Shown here: piece after piece, positions 1 through 9,253 of the stretch
Position numbering within the stretch: the stretch's first letter is position 1
Layout of the letters: every line of letters starts with the position of its first letter
Assembly (NCBI GenBank): GCA_011524395.1
Contig: WTKN01000233.1
Span: 1-46,716, forward strand
Direction of reading: 5' to 3'
DNA length: 46,716 bases
Source: Moorena sp. SS36440bin_2
GTDB taxonomy: Bacteria; Cyanobacteriota; Cyanobacteriia; Cyanobacteriales; Coleofasciculaceae
The notes under the pieces: generated by a model
What the model was told of the DNA's origin: nothing
Database searches by the model: none
Seen by the model: only the letters and a program-made list of their open reading frames with translations
Program-made: the position numbers and the translations under genes

Positions 1-2041
1 GTGCTAATTGATTTCCTTGTAAATCCCAGAGTCTGACCGTTTTGTCCGATGATGCTGTAGCCAGGGTTTTACGATCTCGGCTAAAACTTACACTCCATAC
101 CCCGTTTTGATGTCCTCTCAACACAGCTAATTGCTTTCCCTGTAAATCCCATAGTCTGACCGTTTCGTCATATGACGCCGTAGCCAGCATCTGACCATCT
201 CGGCTGAAACTTACACTCCATACCAAGCCTTGATGTCCTCTCAACACAGCTAATTGCTTTCCCTGTAAATCCCATAGTCTGACCGTTTCGTCATATGACG
301 CCGTAGCCAGCATCTGACCATCTCGGCTAAAACTTACACTAGTTACCTGTTGATGAAATATTCTCTTTTGTTTAAATTTACTCAGACTCTGCTGTAGAGC
401 ATAGACAGGGCTGATGGCAGGATAATTATCAAAAGGACGACCATCTTTCACTATATTATATAGCTGTTGCCCAGTCTCCATGGCTGAGTATAAAAGCTCT
501 CGATTGCCATAGTAACCATTATCCCCTGGTAACCGCCGTAAAATAGTAATTCCTTGTTGTTCTAGTCGGGTACCTGTTTTAGCTTCTTGTATGTTTTTAG
601 CAGTGATCATAGCAATAATTATTGCTACAACTGAGAACAAACCTAGACTAATACCCCCTATGAGTATAGTTCTCTTGGCTTTCTTTTGAGCTTCAGTTAA
701 GGTATCATTGGCCTTAGCTAATATTCGACTTTCTTCTGCCAATACCCTGCGGTCTAATTCCTGACCAGCTACCAAAAACTGATAATCCAAATCGCTCAAA
801 CTTTTACCCTTAGCCCAAGCTTGAGCATCCTGTAACGCTACCCCCCGCAACAAATGGGATTCCTCCTGACATCCAGACTCAACCCAAGCAGTAAACGCTT
901 CAGAATAGGGACGGAGTCTGGCTAATTCCTGCTTAACCCAATCCCCATCAAAAACACTGCCATAAATCCGGTTGTTAACCGTCAAACAGCCATTGCGCTC
1001 CACTACCAACCCCGATAGCTTTAATTCCGTCTGTTCTTCACTGCCATCAGCGGCAAGACTACCCTGATCTAATACGTGCTGATACAATCCCAACAGCCTA
1101 CCAGCCCGTTGCTCATTTCTGAGAATGCGATCGCGTATGGTCTTCAAATGCTCTGGCTTATCCTGAGATACCCAATTGTCAATAATCTGGGTACGGGCGA
1201 CCTCTTCAACTCCAGTTCCCCCAACTCCAGTTCCCCCCTTGTTAAGGGGGGTTAGGGGGGATCTCCCATTCTCCACCATTAACTTACACAACTTCTGGGT
1301 CAGAAACGGTTGTCCCCCCGTCCAGGTCAATATCTCAGCTAACACCTGTTGAGGATTATCCACTTGCCCTACCAAACCAGGGAGCAGTGGTGTTTTCGCT
1401 TCTTCAAAGGTAAAGCCAGTCAGTTCAATATCCCGACCAATATTAAAGGGAGTGCGCTGTTTATCCTGAATCAAATCCGCTGGAGTTGCTACTCCGAGCA
1501 AACAAAAACTCAGCCGATTGTAGGCAGTATTTTCCGCTCGTTTGTTATAACAACTGCGAATAAAGGCAAAGAAATCATCTTTAAACGCTACTTTAATAAT
1601 ACTGTCAATTTCATCAAGAAAGATAACAATAGTTTCTGGAATAGCTTCCAACAATACGGATTCAATAAACTTGCCAAACCCTAACAAGGGAGCGATGTGC
1701 TCTGTTTCTCTAAACCAAGCCTCTTCATCAAATTTATCTGATAGCTTAAACTGAGACACTAGCATCACTATCAAGCTTGAATACCACATCTCTACGGGGA
1801 TATTCTCTTTACCAATCATGGTAAAATCGATACAACCACAGGCTACTCCTGCTTCCTGAAGACGCTTCATGGTTTGTACCCGCAAACTGGATTTACCCAT
1901 CTGTCGGGAGTTGAGCACATAACAAAATTCCCCAGCCATCAAAGCCTGAAAAATTTCGTCATCAGCTTTTCGCTTAGCATAAGTTGTGGCATCTTGAGGT
2001 AAACTTCCCCCAACTTGGTAGATTGTTGATTGGTTGGTCAT
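1..2041 (-). CDS. AAA-like ATPase / WD40 repeat protein (3' end outside window)
   Basis: Read from the ATG at 2041-2039 on the minus strand; the frame is open to base 1, so the C-terminus is missing. Residues 1-330 form an AAA_35/STAND-type ATPase module with a Walker A-like NSRQMGKSS (about 44-52) and a Walker B-like IVIFLDEID. A hydrophobic segment near residues 454-477 (ILIGGISLGLFSVVAIII) probably spans the membrane. WD40 blades start near residue 564, each ending in VRLWDLQG. The family is common in filamentous cyanobacteria and thought to act as a nucleotide-dependent signalling switch; ligand and output are unknown. Odd points: two blades are almost identical in DNA (108-205 and 231-328), and an in-frame repeat gives SPLTPLNKGGTGVGGTG at about 1210-1265. 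The next gene upstream carries a related ATPase module. Confidence 0.88.
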   Translation of the reverse strand, partial: MTNQSTIYQVGGSLPQDATTYAKRKADDEIFQALMAGEFCYVLNSRQMGKSSLRVQTMKRLQEAGVACGCIDFTMIGKENIPVEMWYSSLIVMLVSQFKLSDKFDEEAWFRETEHIAPLLGFGKFIESVLLEAIPETIVIFLDEIDSIIKVAFKDDFFAFIRSCYNKRAENTAYNRLSFCLLGVATPADLIQDKQRTPFNIGRDIELTGFTFEEAKTPLLPGLVGQVDNPQQVLAEILTWTGGQPFLTQKLCKLMVENGRSPLTPLNKGGTGVGGTGVEEVARTQIIDNWVSQDKPEHLKTIRDRILRNEQRAGRLLGLYQHVLDQGSLAADGSEEQTELKLSGLVVERNGCLTVNNRIYGSVFDGDWVKQELARLRPYSEAFTAWVESGCQEESHLLRGVALQDAQAWAKGKSLSDLDYQFLVAGQELDRRVLAEESRILAKANDTLTEAQKKAKRTILIGGISLGLFSVVAIIIAMITAKNIQEAKTGTRLEQQGITILRRLPGDNGYYGNRELLYSAMETGQQLYNIVKDGRPFDNYPAISPVYALQQSLSKFKQKRIFHQQVTSVSFSRDGQMLATASYDETVRLWDLQGKQLAVLRGHQGLVWSVSFSRDGQMLATASYDETVRLWDLQGKQLAVLRGHQNGVWSVSFSRDRKTLATASSDKTVRLWDLQGNQLA

Positions 2042-2267
2042 GATAAGGAAGGGAGTAGGGAGTAGGGAGTAGGGAGTAGGGAATAAAGAAGCGAACAGCG
2101 ATTAGCGCTACTTGAGGTGCGTGCGCGTTCAGTTATCAGCTATCAGTTTGTGAATAACATTGGTAACGATTCGTTTAATCTGAATTACGTCACAGGCTGG
2201 AAGCCTGTGCCACAAAGTTTGCTGCTGACCGCTGACCGCTCACTGCTGACTGCTGACTGCTCCCTAT
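2042..2267. repeat. Heptamer arrays and hairpin between the two AAA-like genes
   Basis: GGGAGTA units repeat four times at 2051-2080. GACCGCT/GACTGCT-type heptamers fill 2221-2263. Between them lies a perfect 8-bp hairpin, CACAGGCT-GGA-AGCCTGTG, at 2191-2209. No gene is visible. Confidence 0.85.
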
Positions 2268-4385
2268 CTATAAAATCCTGTTACTAAAATACTGACGATA
2301 CAAATTATATCTGGGAATACAATCATTACCGATTGGTCTGACTAATCCCAGACTTTCTAGCAGATAGGTTGCTTTAGGCTCCAAGCGCACAGCTTTAGTA
2401 GTTGTCAGTAATTTCTTGAAAGCGTTTAGTAAATTGGGATGGAGAATTAGATTATTTAAAAGTTCTCGCAAATGATGGCGATAAATTCCTGATTCGCTCG
2501 GGGCGTTTTCTAACAGATGCCCCATGGTGATGTTGGAATTTTTACTAAGAGTAGAGAAAGCCAGTTTCAACAAATAAGGATGTCCACCTACAATTTTCCT
2601 TAATTGTTTCCCTGATTCAATGGATAAATCTAGCCCATAGAGATGAGCTAAACTCTGAATGTTGTTTAAATCAAAGTCGGATAACTCTACTGCTTCTCCC
2701 ACATTAAAAGGAGACTGATTGATATCCAATTCAATATAAACTTCGGTAGAATAAACCACAATCAACCGCAGGTTTTTCCAAAGTTGATTATTTTTAGAAT
2801 CCTCATGCCACGTGCGCAGCAACCCTAGAAATTCTCCAGCTACTTGTTGATAAGGAAACAAGCGATCGACTTCATCCAAACACAAAACGACAGGACTGGA
2901 TAACGACCCTAAGAGATACTGCTCAAAATATCGTTGACAATTTACCTTACTATATAACCGTTTACTCCAATACTGATCCAACTGGTCTGATAATCCCAAG
3001 TTGTCACCAAATCGCACGCAAAACGACTGTAAAAATATATCTAAGTCATGGCAAGGTAATTGATTTAGATTCAAATAAACCGAGCCATAACCCCTAGACT
3101 TAGCATAAGAAATAATTCGATTACTGAGTAAGGTTTTTCCCATCAGCTTCGGTGCTTTAATCCGAATTAGCGCCCCTGGTTGTAAAATTTTTTCATAACA
3201 CTCAGCATCTTGAGGACGTTCTATATAACAGTCTCCAACTTTAGCGGTTGTTTGTGGTTGATTATTGGTGATATTTGTGCTATTATAGATACTATTATGA
3301 TTTGGTAATTCAATACCTAGTAATGCTAAAAATTCTAGTATAGACTGAGGGCGGTCCCTAGCCACCAAGTTCATGGCATTGAGAATGGCTCGATTTATGC
3401 GATCGCTAATATTGGGATTAAGATGCTTTGGTGGTGGTAATACAGCTCCCTCAACCCGCTCGTCAGCTGCTAGTGGTTCATTTCCAGTTAAAACAACATA
3501 CAAGGTAGCGGCCAAAGCATAAACATCGGTGTAGGGACCAAGTTGCGAACGCCACTCATATTGTTCCAGAGGAGCATAACCTGGAGTCAAAGCACAAAGA
3601 TGAGTTTGCTTAACCCCAGGGACAAACTTAGTGGCAATACCCAAATCAATCAACACCGCGCCAGAAGCATTGTGACGCACCATGATGTTATTGGGTTTAA
3701 CATCCCGATGGAGCAACTCTTGCTGATGAATGTCCCTGAGGGCGCTACCAATTTGACCAATGTAGAGCAGCGCTTGCTCTTCTGAGAGCACACCCTGCTG
3801 GTTAACTATATCCGATAAAGTTTCCCCCTCGATATATTCCATAATTAGGCAAGGCAGTTCACCTTCTCGGATAATTTCTTCACATAAGCCGACTAGATGA
3901 GGATTCCCACGGCTACATTGGGCTAACTTTATCGCTTCGTTGGCGAATATTTTCCAAAATTCTAATAAATTATCTTGACGGAGTACATGATTAATGATAG
4001 TTTTAATAACTATGCGATCACCTGTTTTAGTTCGGGCTAAATAGGTAATACCCAGCCCACCTTCTCCTAGTTTTTTTTCGATAGTGTACTTACCCTTTTG
4101 TAGCCGATAACCGGGAGGCCAGGTAATAGTACTTACAACGTTGCTCTGGTTAGATCGCTGAGTAGTTGAGGGAGGTTTGTAGGGAGCATAAGGCTCTCCC
4201 ACAGTAAAAGCTATTGGTTGTGTGGTTATGCTATGAGCATTTTTAGGGTAATTAAACCAGCGTTTAACTGCCTTATTTAACCGCTGCTTGAATTTTCCAC
4301 AGACTGACCGATGCTTATTAGTCTTCATTGGAGATGCCCAACCTATCCAGGAGCTTAATTTGGTAGGGTTTATTTTGCCACACAA
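2268..4385 (-). CDS. Serine/threonine protein kinase fused to AAA-like ATPase domain
   Basis: A 705-residue two-domain protein. Residues about 100-360 form a Hanks-type kinase: glycine loop GEGGLG (107-112), ATP lysine K128 in VIKT, catalytic HRDVKPNN (D228), and DLG at 247-249 in place of the usual DFG. Residues about 385-705 form an AAA_35-type ATPase with Walker A-like APKLMGKT (411-418) and Walker B-like VVLCLDEVDRL. No transmembrane segment is obvious, so it is probably cytoplasmic. The roughly 90 residues before the kinase domain are low in conservation signals; M20 is an alternative start. The kinase presumably senses or drives the ATPase domain, but the partner and substrate are unknown. 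The shared ATPase module with the downstream WD40 gene on the same strand suggests duplication or a joint pathway. Confidence 0.88.
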   Translation of the reverse strand: MCGKINPTKLSSWIGWASPMKTNKHRSVCGKFKQRLNKAVKRWFNYPKNAHSITTQPIAFTVGEPYAPYKPPSTTQRSNQSNVVSTITWPPGYRLQKGKYTIEKKLGEGGLGITYLARTKTGDRIVIKTIINHVLRQDNLLEFWKIFANEAIKLAQCSRGNPHLVGLCEEIIREGELPCLIMEYIEGETLSDIVNQQGVLSEEQALLYIGQIGSALRDIHQQELLHRDVKPNNIMVRHNASGAVLIDLGIATKFVPGVKQTHLCALTPGYAPLEQYEWRSQLGPYTDVYALAATLYVVLTGNEPLAADERVEGAVLPPPKHLNPNISDRINRAILNAMNLVARDRPQSILEFLALLGIELPNHNSIYNSTNITNNQPQTTAKVGDCYIERPQDAECYEKILQPGALIRIKAPKLMGKTLLSNRIISYAKSRGYGSVYLNLNQLPCHDLDIFLQSFCVRFGDNLGLSDQLDQYWSKRLYSKVNCQRYFEQYLLGSLSSPVVLCLDEVDRLFPYQQVAGEFLGLLRTWHEDSKNNQLWKNLRLIVVYSTEVYIELDINQSPFNVGEAVELSDFDLNNIQSLAHLYGLDLSIESGKQLRKIVGGHPYLLKLAFSTLSKNSNITMGHLLENAPSESGIYRHHLRELLNNLILHPNLLNAFKKLLTTTKAVRLEPKATYLLESLGLVRPIGNDCIPRYNLYRQYFSNRIL

Positions 4386-4470
4386 ATAATTCTAGCGTTT
4401 CTGATAATTATCAGAGCCATGTAATTTTATTAACCCGACTCCCGACTCCCTATTCCCTACTTCCTACTCC

Positions 4471-7104
4471 CTAATCATCCTCCCAGCTATTACTAAACGT
4501 ATCAAAAGGTTCCGTTGCACCTGTCCAATTAAAATCATTAATTCGTAAACCAACTAAACCCCGTTGTTGAACTGGATTATAGCGCAATAATATATTGTAG
4601 CTTCGACGAGAATACTCTAAAAATAAATCAGTACTAATTTCCTGATTAGTATCTAAATTTAGGGAAGTCTGGAAACCCACTCGAAACGGACCATAGAGTT
4701 GTTGGGTAATACCAGCATTAAGGATGCGATTATCTGCAACTCGGTCAAATAAAAATGGTGATGTATTTCCTAAAGCGACCTGACTATAGCTGATATTAAA
4801 ACCGGTATAGTCCAGAAACGGTTTAGAAAAATGACCGAATTGCCCACTTAAGCCAATGTTCCCACGGAGAAATTCTTGAGAATCACCGTTACTATAGGCA
4901 CTAGCCACACCGGTAATTGATGAATTTAGTTGAATATTGGGAAGCAGTGGTGCTGGTGTATAGCGCATACCTTCTTCAGCAGTTGCTGGCAAAGTTTTAC
5001 CTTGCCAAAGGGGTTGTGTCCAAGTTAAGGTTGCACTCCCTTGATAACGGGTCAAATTAATCCGATTGTTATCCCGAGGTGGCAGAGGTAGCAAGTCTAC
5101 TCGATCTGTGTTAGCATTAATGCGCTGAACCCCAGCTTGATATCGAATAGTCAAGCCAGTTCTACCTAAGGGAATTGTCGGTGATTCCAATATACCCCCA
5201 ATACTACTCTGAACGGTTTGGAAACCCAAAGACCCATTGAAAAGGCGATCGCGGTAGCTGGATTCCAAAGTTAAGCGATGAGGATAAGTAGTCCCAATAG
5301 TTTGTCGGAGCCGCAAGCTTCCCCTAGTTTCATTTTCTAGATCCTCAGGATCCAGACTAGTGAGTTCTGCGGAACCTATTAGTGTAGTGCGTGGCCCTAA
5401 GGAACCATCGAGGTCAACAAGCAAACCAAAGTTAGCGGGATCAATTACGCCACCACTTTCTGGATCATTGTTCTCATCTTCATCATTGTCTCCAAGAATG
5501 GCTTTTTGAAGATAGAACTGTGGTGTTAGACTCAATCGCACCGAGGGACTATCAACCACCTTGAAGCCACGCTGAATAAACAGACCACCCCGGTCGTCAT
5601 CATCATACCCAAAATCCAATAAACTCGGTTGTCGCTCACGGCGGTCAATCACAAACCGTTCGCGAAATGTGGGCAAGGAAAACCCTTGATCAAACACCAG
5701 TCGAGGATTCTTAGCAATTACTTCGTCTACTTCTGGGGAAATCCGCCTAAATCGAGCACTTCTAGTGCGCCATTCCAACTCTGGTGGAGAAAAGGGGTCG
5801 TTGGTAATTCTGACATTAGTAGCAACTCCTTCTAATCCATCAAACTCCACCCGGTCTGCTTCATAGCGGAATCGATTGATAGTCCCTTCTATGTCAGGGG
5901 ATTCTAGGGTTGTTGTGCTTGTGCCAGTTTCAGCATTGGGAATTATCCTAGCACCAAACTCAATGGCAAAGGCTCCGGGGTTACTAATTCCAGCTAAGGG
6001 CTGGCCATTAATAATTCTACGGCTGACCGGTTCAGTTGGGGTGCTTTGCCCAGAATCTGAATTTGCTCTGACAAATTCTCCCCTAGCCTTCAAAACCACA
6101 CCAGTATCTTGAACAAAATAATACTCAAAGCGCTCTCCCTCTATCACCTGGTTACCGCGAGTCAGAGCCACACTCCCATCTGCAACCACAATCTTATTAG
6201 GCAAGTTGACTTGCAAACGGTCAGCTTCTAGTAAGGCATCTTGAAACCGCAGGGTAACATTGCCGACTGCTGTAATCACTTGTCTAGTATCGTCATACTC
6301 CTGACGGTCTGAAGTCAGTTCAAGTATGTCTGGCTCATTAGTATCGAAGGTACTTGTGGGACCAGTAACCTCGGAATCTAACTCCGAACCAGATTGGGGT
6401 TGAGACAAGTCTTGGTCTGAAGGTGGTGCAGTTTCGTCTAAGGAAGGTGGGTTAGATTGCTCAGGGATGATTAACTCAAACTCTCTAGTCTCTCCCCCCC
6501 GCTCTTGAGCTATAATAAGCTTGCTCCTAGTAATTGGCAAAGGGCAATTGGGACTGATGCTTAAGGGGTCATCTGGCCTGGGTAAGGTTTCGAGAGTAGA
6601 ACATCGTTTGGGGTAAGAGTTAACAGCGAAGAATCTTTCTTGATTCCCAGGCTCAGGTGTTAGCTCAGGTTTAATCTGATGTTGGCTATTAGGTTGGCGT
6701 TGCTGAATTGATGGTGCTTCTGGAGTTGGACTCTTGAGTAAAGAGGTTAAATCAGGATGGACTGGTTGCTTGATTCGTGGTTTTAGAAAAGTTTGTTGCC
6801 ACTGTTTGCCTTGCCCTAGTTGCCAATTGTCTTGGCTGTTTGTTATCCTTGGCAAGGTTTGGCCAACTGCTCGGGAAATGGGTAGACCTAAGCTAGCAGC
6901 GCTTTTGTCTGTGCCTAATATTGGCGCCTCAACCTTGAGCTCTCCTGTTGGAGAGGGTTTGAGCAGTACCTGGTTTTGCTGTGTTTGGTACTGTGCCGAA
7001 ACAGTTATTCTTTGAGATAATTCATCTAGGTGGCTAGTGGTCTGGGAAGGTTTAACGGTTTGAATAATTGCGGGTACGACCGGCGGCTGAACTGGCTGGG
7101 GCAT
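4471..7104 (-). CDS. DUF3769 / OstA-like (LptD-related) outer-membrane protein
   Basis: An 877-residue cyanobacterial protein. The first 230 residues are proline/glutamine-rich and disordered. Residues about 255-345 form an OstA/LptA-type repeat (VTAVGN-like, VTLRFQDALLEADRL, VVADGSVALTRG). The rest is rich in alternating hydrophobic/aromatic strands, as in an outer-membrane beta-barrel (for example the repeated NIQLNSSITG, FRVGFQTSLNLD). This matches the DUF3769 family, regarded as the cyanobacterial counterpart of LptD for lipopolysaccharide export. I see no classical signal peptide at the annotated start, so the true start or export route is uncertain. It stands alone; no lpt or lpx genes are adjacent. 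The 3' end runs into heptamer-like repeats (4435-4474). Confidence 0.85.
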   Translation of the reverse strand: MPQPVQPPVVPAIIQTVKPSQTTSHLDELSQRITVSAQYQTQQNQVLLKPSPTGELKVEAPILGTDKSAASLGLPISRAVGQTLPRITNSQDNWQLGQGKQWQQTFLKPRIKQPVHPDLTSLLKSPTPEAPSIQQRQPNSQHQIKPELTPEPGNQERFFAVNSYPKRCSTLETLPRPDDPLSISPNCPLPITRSKLIIAQERGGETREFELIIPEQSNPPSLDETAPPSDQDLSQPQSGSELDSEVTGPTSTFDTNEPDILELTSDRQEYDDTRQVITAVGNVTLRFQDALLEADRLQVNLPNKIVVADGSVALTRGNQVIEGERFEYYFVQDTGVVLKARGEFVRANSDSGQSTPTEPVSRRIINGQPLAGISNPGAFAIEFGARIIPNAETGTSTTTLESPDIEGTINRFRYEADRVEFDGLEGVATNVRITNDPFSPPELEWRTRSARFRRISPEVDEVIAKNPRLVFDQGFSLPTFRERFVIDRRERQPSLLDFGYDDDDRGGLFIQRGFKVVDSPSVRLSLTPQFYLQKAILGDNDEDENNDPESGGVIDPANFGLLVDLDGSLGPRTTLIGSAELTSLDPEDLENETRGSLRLRQTIGTTYPHRLTLESSYRDRLFNGSLGFQTVQSSIGGILESPTIPLGRTGLTIRYQAGVQRINANTDRVDLLPLPPRDNNRINLTRYQGSATLTWTQPLWQGKTLPATAEEGMRYTPAPLLPNIQLNSSITGVASAYSNGDSQEFLRGNIGLSGQFGHFSKPFLDYTGFNISYSQVALGNTSPFLFDRVADNRILNAGITQQLYGPFRVGFQTSLNLDTNQEISTDLFLEYSRRSYNILLRYNPVQQRGLVGLRINDFNWTGATEPFDTFSNSWEDD

Positions 7105-7226
7105 TTTTAACTAATTGGCTGGTGTTTTAGTATTCAGACCAACAATCCTTGACTCAATCCCCAAGATTGTAGTTCCAAATCGGTTATCTACAAAGACAGC
7201 CCATATTACAATAATTAACCACAAAT

Positions 7227-7260
7227 ACAAAACCACCCTCCTCTCAGAGCGTGGTTTTGT
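7227..7260 (-). terminator. Hairpin terminator downstream of psbI
   Basis: ACAAAACCAC (7227-7236) and GTGGTTTTGT (7251-7260) form a perfect 10-bp stem with a 14-base loop, 55 bases after the psbI stop on the minus strand. The descending arm is T-rich, as in an intrinsic terminator. Confidence 0.65.
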
Positions 7261-7314
7261 CTGTATAGTCCCGTGTTAAATAGCTGTGGCTATCTCTAGT
7301 TGAGCGATCGCTAT

Positions 7315-7431
7315 TTACTCGAAATCCTTCCGCTTGGGGTTACGAGATGGGTCGTTTGACAAGAAGCCAAACACAAATAAGCCAATAAAGAAGCTAACGA
7401 CTATATAAACAACGATTTTGAGGGTTACCAT
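7315..7431 (-). CDS. psbI: Photosystem II reaction centre protein I
   Basis: A 38-residue open frame starting at ATG 7431-7429 and ending with TAA at 7315-7317. The peptide begins [12 protein letters not shown] and ends [12 protein letters not shown]. One hydrophobic helix (about residues 5-24) is followed by the charged stromal/cytoplasmic tail typical of PsbI, and the length matches the family. PsbI is a single-span subunit of the photosystem II core in the thylakoid membrane, near D1 and CP43, and helps early assembly and stability. The gene is monocistronic: repeats lie upstream and a hairpin terminator downstream. The match to PsbI is close over its whole length, so confidence is high despite the size. 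Confidence 0.96.
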   Translation of the reverse strand: MVTLKIVVYIVVSFFIGLFVFGFLSNDPSRNPKRKDFE

Positions 7432-7638
7432 GTTGAGTTCTCCCAAGAAGATATGAAATACGAAAAATAAAGCGCTACGTGAGACATTGGCCTAATGCTA
7501 TAAGTTCTAGAATTGGGAATCTAGATCAAAAACCATCTGACCTTGCGACACGACTAACTTCATACTTTTTTAAGATCATACCTAAAGGTGGCTCTCATTT
7601 GAGCTTTAATTTTTTTTAAACTCGGAGAAAACCTGGGT

Positions 7639-7780
7639 AAGCAGTCAGCAGTCAGCAGTCAGCGTTCAGCGCTGAGCGCTCAGCGGTCAGTGGTAATTGG
7701 TCAGCGCTCAGCTGATTTTATTCAAAAGCTATCAGCTGAATGCTGAACGCGCAGGCACCTCAAGTAGCGCATATGCTTAC
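7639..7780. repeat. CAGTCAG-type heptamers and palindromic repeats
   Basis: Tandem GCAGTCA/GCGCTCA-like heptamers run through 7639-7715, followed by the dispersed motif with AACGCGCAGGCACCTCAAGTAGCGC, a form of which also occurs at 2101-2130. No gene is seen here. Confidence 0.7.
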
Positions 7781-7784
7781 CGAA

Positions 7785-7856
7785 AGCCGATGAGCGGATT
7801 TGAACCGCCGACCGTCCGATTACGAATCGAATGCTCTACCACTGAGCTACATCGGC
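7785..7856 (-). tRNA. tRNA-Thr (CGT anticodon)
   Basis: The minus strand folds into a complete cloverleaf. The acceptor stem is GCCGATG/CATCGGC with discriminator T. The D stem is GCTC/GAGC. The anticodon stem is TTCGA/TCGGA with loop TTCGTAA (anticodon CGT, reading ACG). The T stem is GGCGG/CCGCT with loop TTCAAAT. CCA is not encoded. Confidence 0.95.
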
Positions 7857-7922
7857 ACCAGCCTATTAATATAGCAAATATTACAATAGCAAATCTGTCA
7901 GCTCAGTCAGGGTAAACCATTA

Positions 7923-8222
7923 ATGACCAACTCCAACTCAAAAAAACCTTACTCCAATCCCAAAGTCTCTAGGCCAAAAATGAATCCAGAGAAGTATGCC
8001 AGGCTAAAAGCAGAAGCCCAAAATCCCTACCGAGGCTTAAGAAAATTTATCTATATTGCCTTTGGTGCCTCTGGTTTTATCGGTGCAATGGTTTTTCTAG
8101 CCCAGTTAGCTGCTGGGAAATCTGTAGCTACTGCCATGCCTAACTTAGCTCTGCAAATCGGTGTAGTTATGTTGATGGTTTGGCTATTTCGCCTGGAAAA
8201 TAAGGCAGAAGGAAAATTATAG
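7923..8222 (+). CDS. DUF3493 small membrane protein (LPA3-like)
   Basis: A 99-residue protein with a basic N-terminus (residues 1-40, including the NPYRGLRKFIYIAFGASG motif) and two hydrophobic spans, about 42-62 and 73-90. This is the DUF3493 family of cyanobacteria and chloroplasts. The plant relative LPA3 (LOW PSII ACCUMULATION 3) assists photosystem II assembly; for the cyanobacterial protein this role is inferred. It begins 67 bases after the tRNA-Thr gene on the opposite strand. psbI lies 500 bp away, which may be coincidence. Start ATG at 7923. Confidence 0.85.
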   Translation: MTNSNSKKPYSNPKVSRPKMNPEKYARLKAEAQNPYRGLRKFIYIAFGASGFIGAMVFLAQLAAGKSVATAMPNLALQIGVVMLMVWLFRLENKAEGKL

Positions 8223-8438
8223 TAGGAAAACCTTGACACTCCTTTGAGCTACAGAGGAATCTCAGGGTATAATAGTAAGATAAGAAAATTATTGAAGCTA
8301 TGGTGAGCATAGCCTCTCTAACGGCTCGGATTAGCTGTGAACTAAATGTTTAGGCTCGTCTAGATTTTAGGGAAAAGCATCAATAAACTCTACTAGACAA
8401 AAAATCTTTAGCTGGACAACACTAACCATCCTATCGGC

Positions 8439-9071
8439 TTGTTTGAAACACGATATGTAGCTGGTGTCATTCAGGGTCAACAAGCCTATTTGCTGACTAA
8501 CCTAGTGAATGGTAAAAGTCAAACCCTGCTCCAGCCTCAAGGAATTTGGATAATTGGTCGGGGACGCCAGTCAGCAATACAGCTCCCCGAGAAGCGTTTG
8601 TCTAGACATCATGCTGCTATTCAGCACATTCAGAAGCAGGGATTTTACTTAATTGACCTGAAGAGCACTAATGGTTCCTTTATCAATGGAAAACGAGTCA
8701 AAGAACCTCATCTGCTCCAGGATGGGGAGTATATTCAACTTGCTAGCATTAGTTTTAGTTTTTTCTTTTGCAAACAGACTAAGACTGTAGAGAACATTAG
8801 CTCAAATATCCTACCCCAAATCGAAGCTTTAGCAGCAGAAAACAACTTAAGCAGTGTTCAAGCAACAACTGCCTCATCCTTATCTCAAGATCAGATCAGC
8901 AAAGATACTAACCCATTTGTACACGGGGAAGAAACAGACGTATTTGCCTCAGAAGACTCTGCACAAGAGATGCAAGACCTTGAAGGAGAAACTTCCTCTG
9001 AACTTACTCCGGCTCAGCAGTTAGAAATTCTAGACCGCTTTTTAATTAGAAAGTACACTCAAGACAACTAA
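8439..9071 (+). CDS. FHA domain protein
   Basis: A 210-residue protein starting with TTG at 8439 (no better in-frame ATG precedes the domain). Residues about 28-110 are a forkhead-associated domain with the conserved GRGRQSAIQL, SRHHAAI and STNGSFINGKRV motifs, which bind phosphothreonine peptides. The rest (about 115-210) is acidic and serine-rich, probably disordered. FHA proteins read out Ser/Thr kinase signalling; a kinase gene lies 4 kb away in this window, but no direct link is shown. The gene is flanked by repeats on its 3' side. Confidence 0.88.
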   Translation: MFETRYVAGVIQGQQAYLLTNLVNGKSQTLLQPQGIWIIGRGRQSAIQLPEKRLSRHHAAIQHIQKQGFYLIDLKSTNGSFINGKRVKEPHLLQDGEYIQLASISFSFFFCKQTKTVENISSNILPQIEALAAENNLSSVQATTASSLSQDQISKDTNPFVHGEETDVFASEDSAQEMQDLEGETSSELTPAQQLEILDRFLIRKYTQDN

Positions 9072-9084
9072 ATTGTAAACATTT

Positions 9085-9245
9085 AGCTATCAGCCGTCAG
9101 TGGTCAGCGGTCAGCTTATTTTATTCAAAAGCTGTTCAGTTTAGCTTGGCCATAGGCCTTTGGCTAATGCGCTACGCATTAGCTGATAGCTGATAGCTGA
9201 TAGCTGATAGTTGATAGCTGACCACTGACCACTGACCACTGATTG
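9085..9245. repeat. Heptamer arrays with palindrome between FHA gene and recA
   Basis: CAGTGGT/CAGCGGT heptamers (9096-9115) and GCTGATA / GACCACT heptamers (9181-9241) flank a perfect hairpin, GCTAATGCG-CTA-CGCATTAGC, at 9163-9183. The hairpin may also help end transcription from both converging genes. Confidence 0.8.
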
Positions 9246-9253
9246 CTAATAAA

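Noticed and set aside
1349-1684. 111-codon plus-strand frame
   Set aside because: Antisense shadow of the AAA-WD40 gene, whose minus-strand frame is open and has clear motifs throughout.
7697-7915. 72-codon plus-strand frame over the tRNA
   Set aside because: It is the antisense of the tRNA-Thr gene and flanking repeats.
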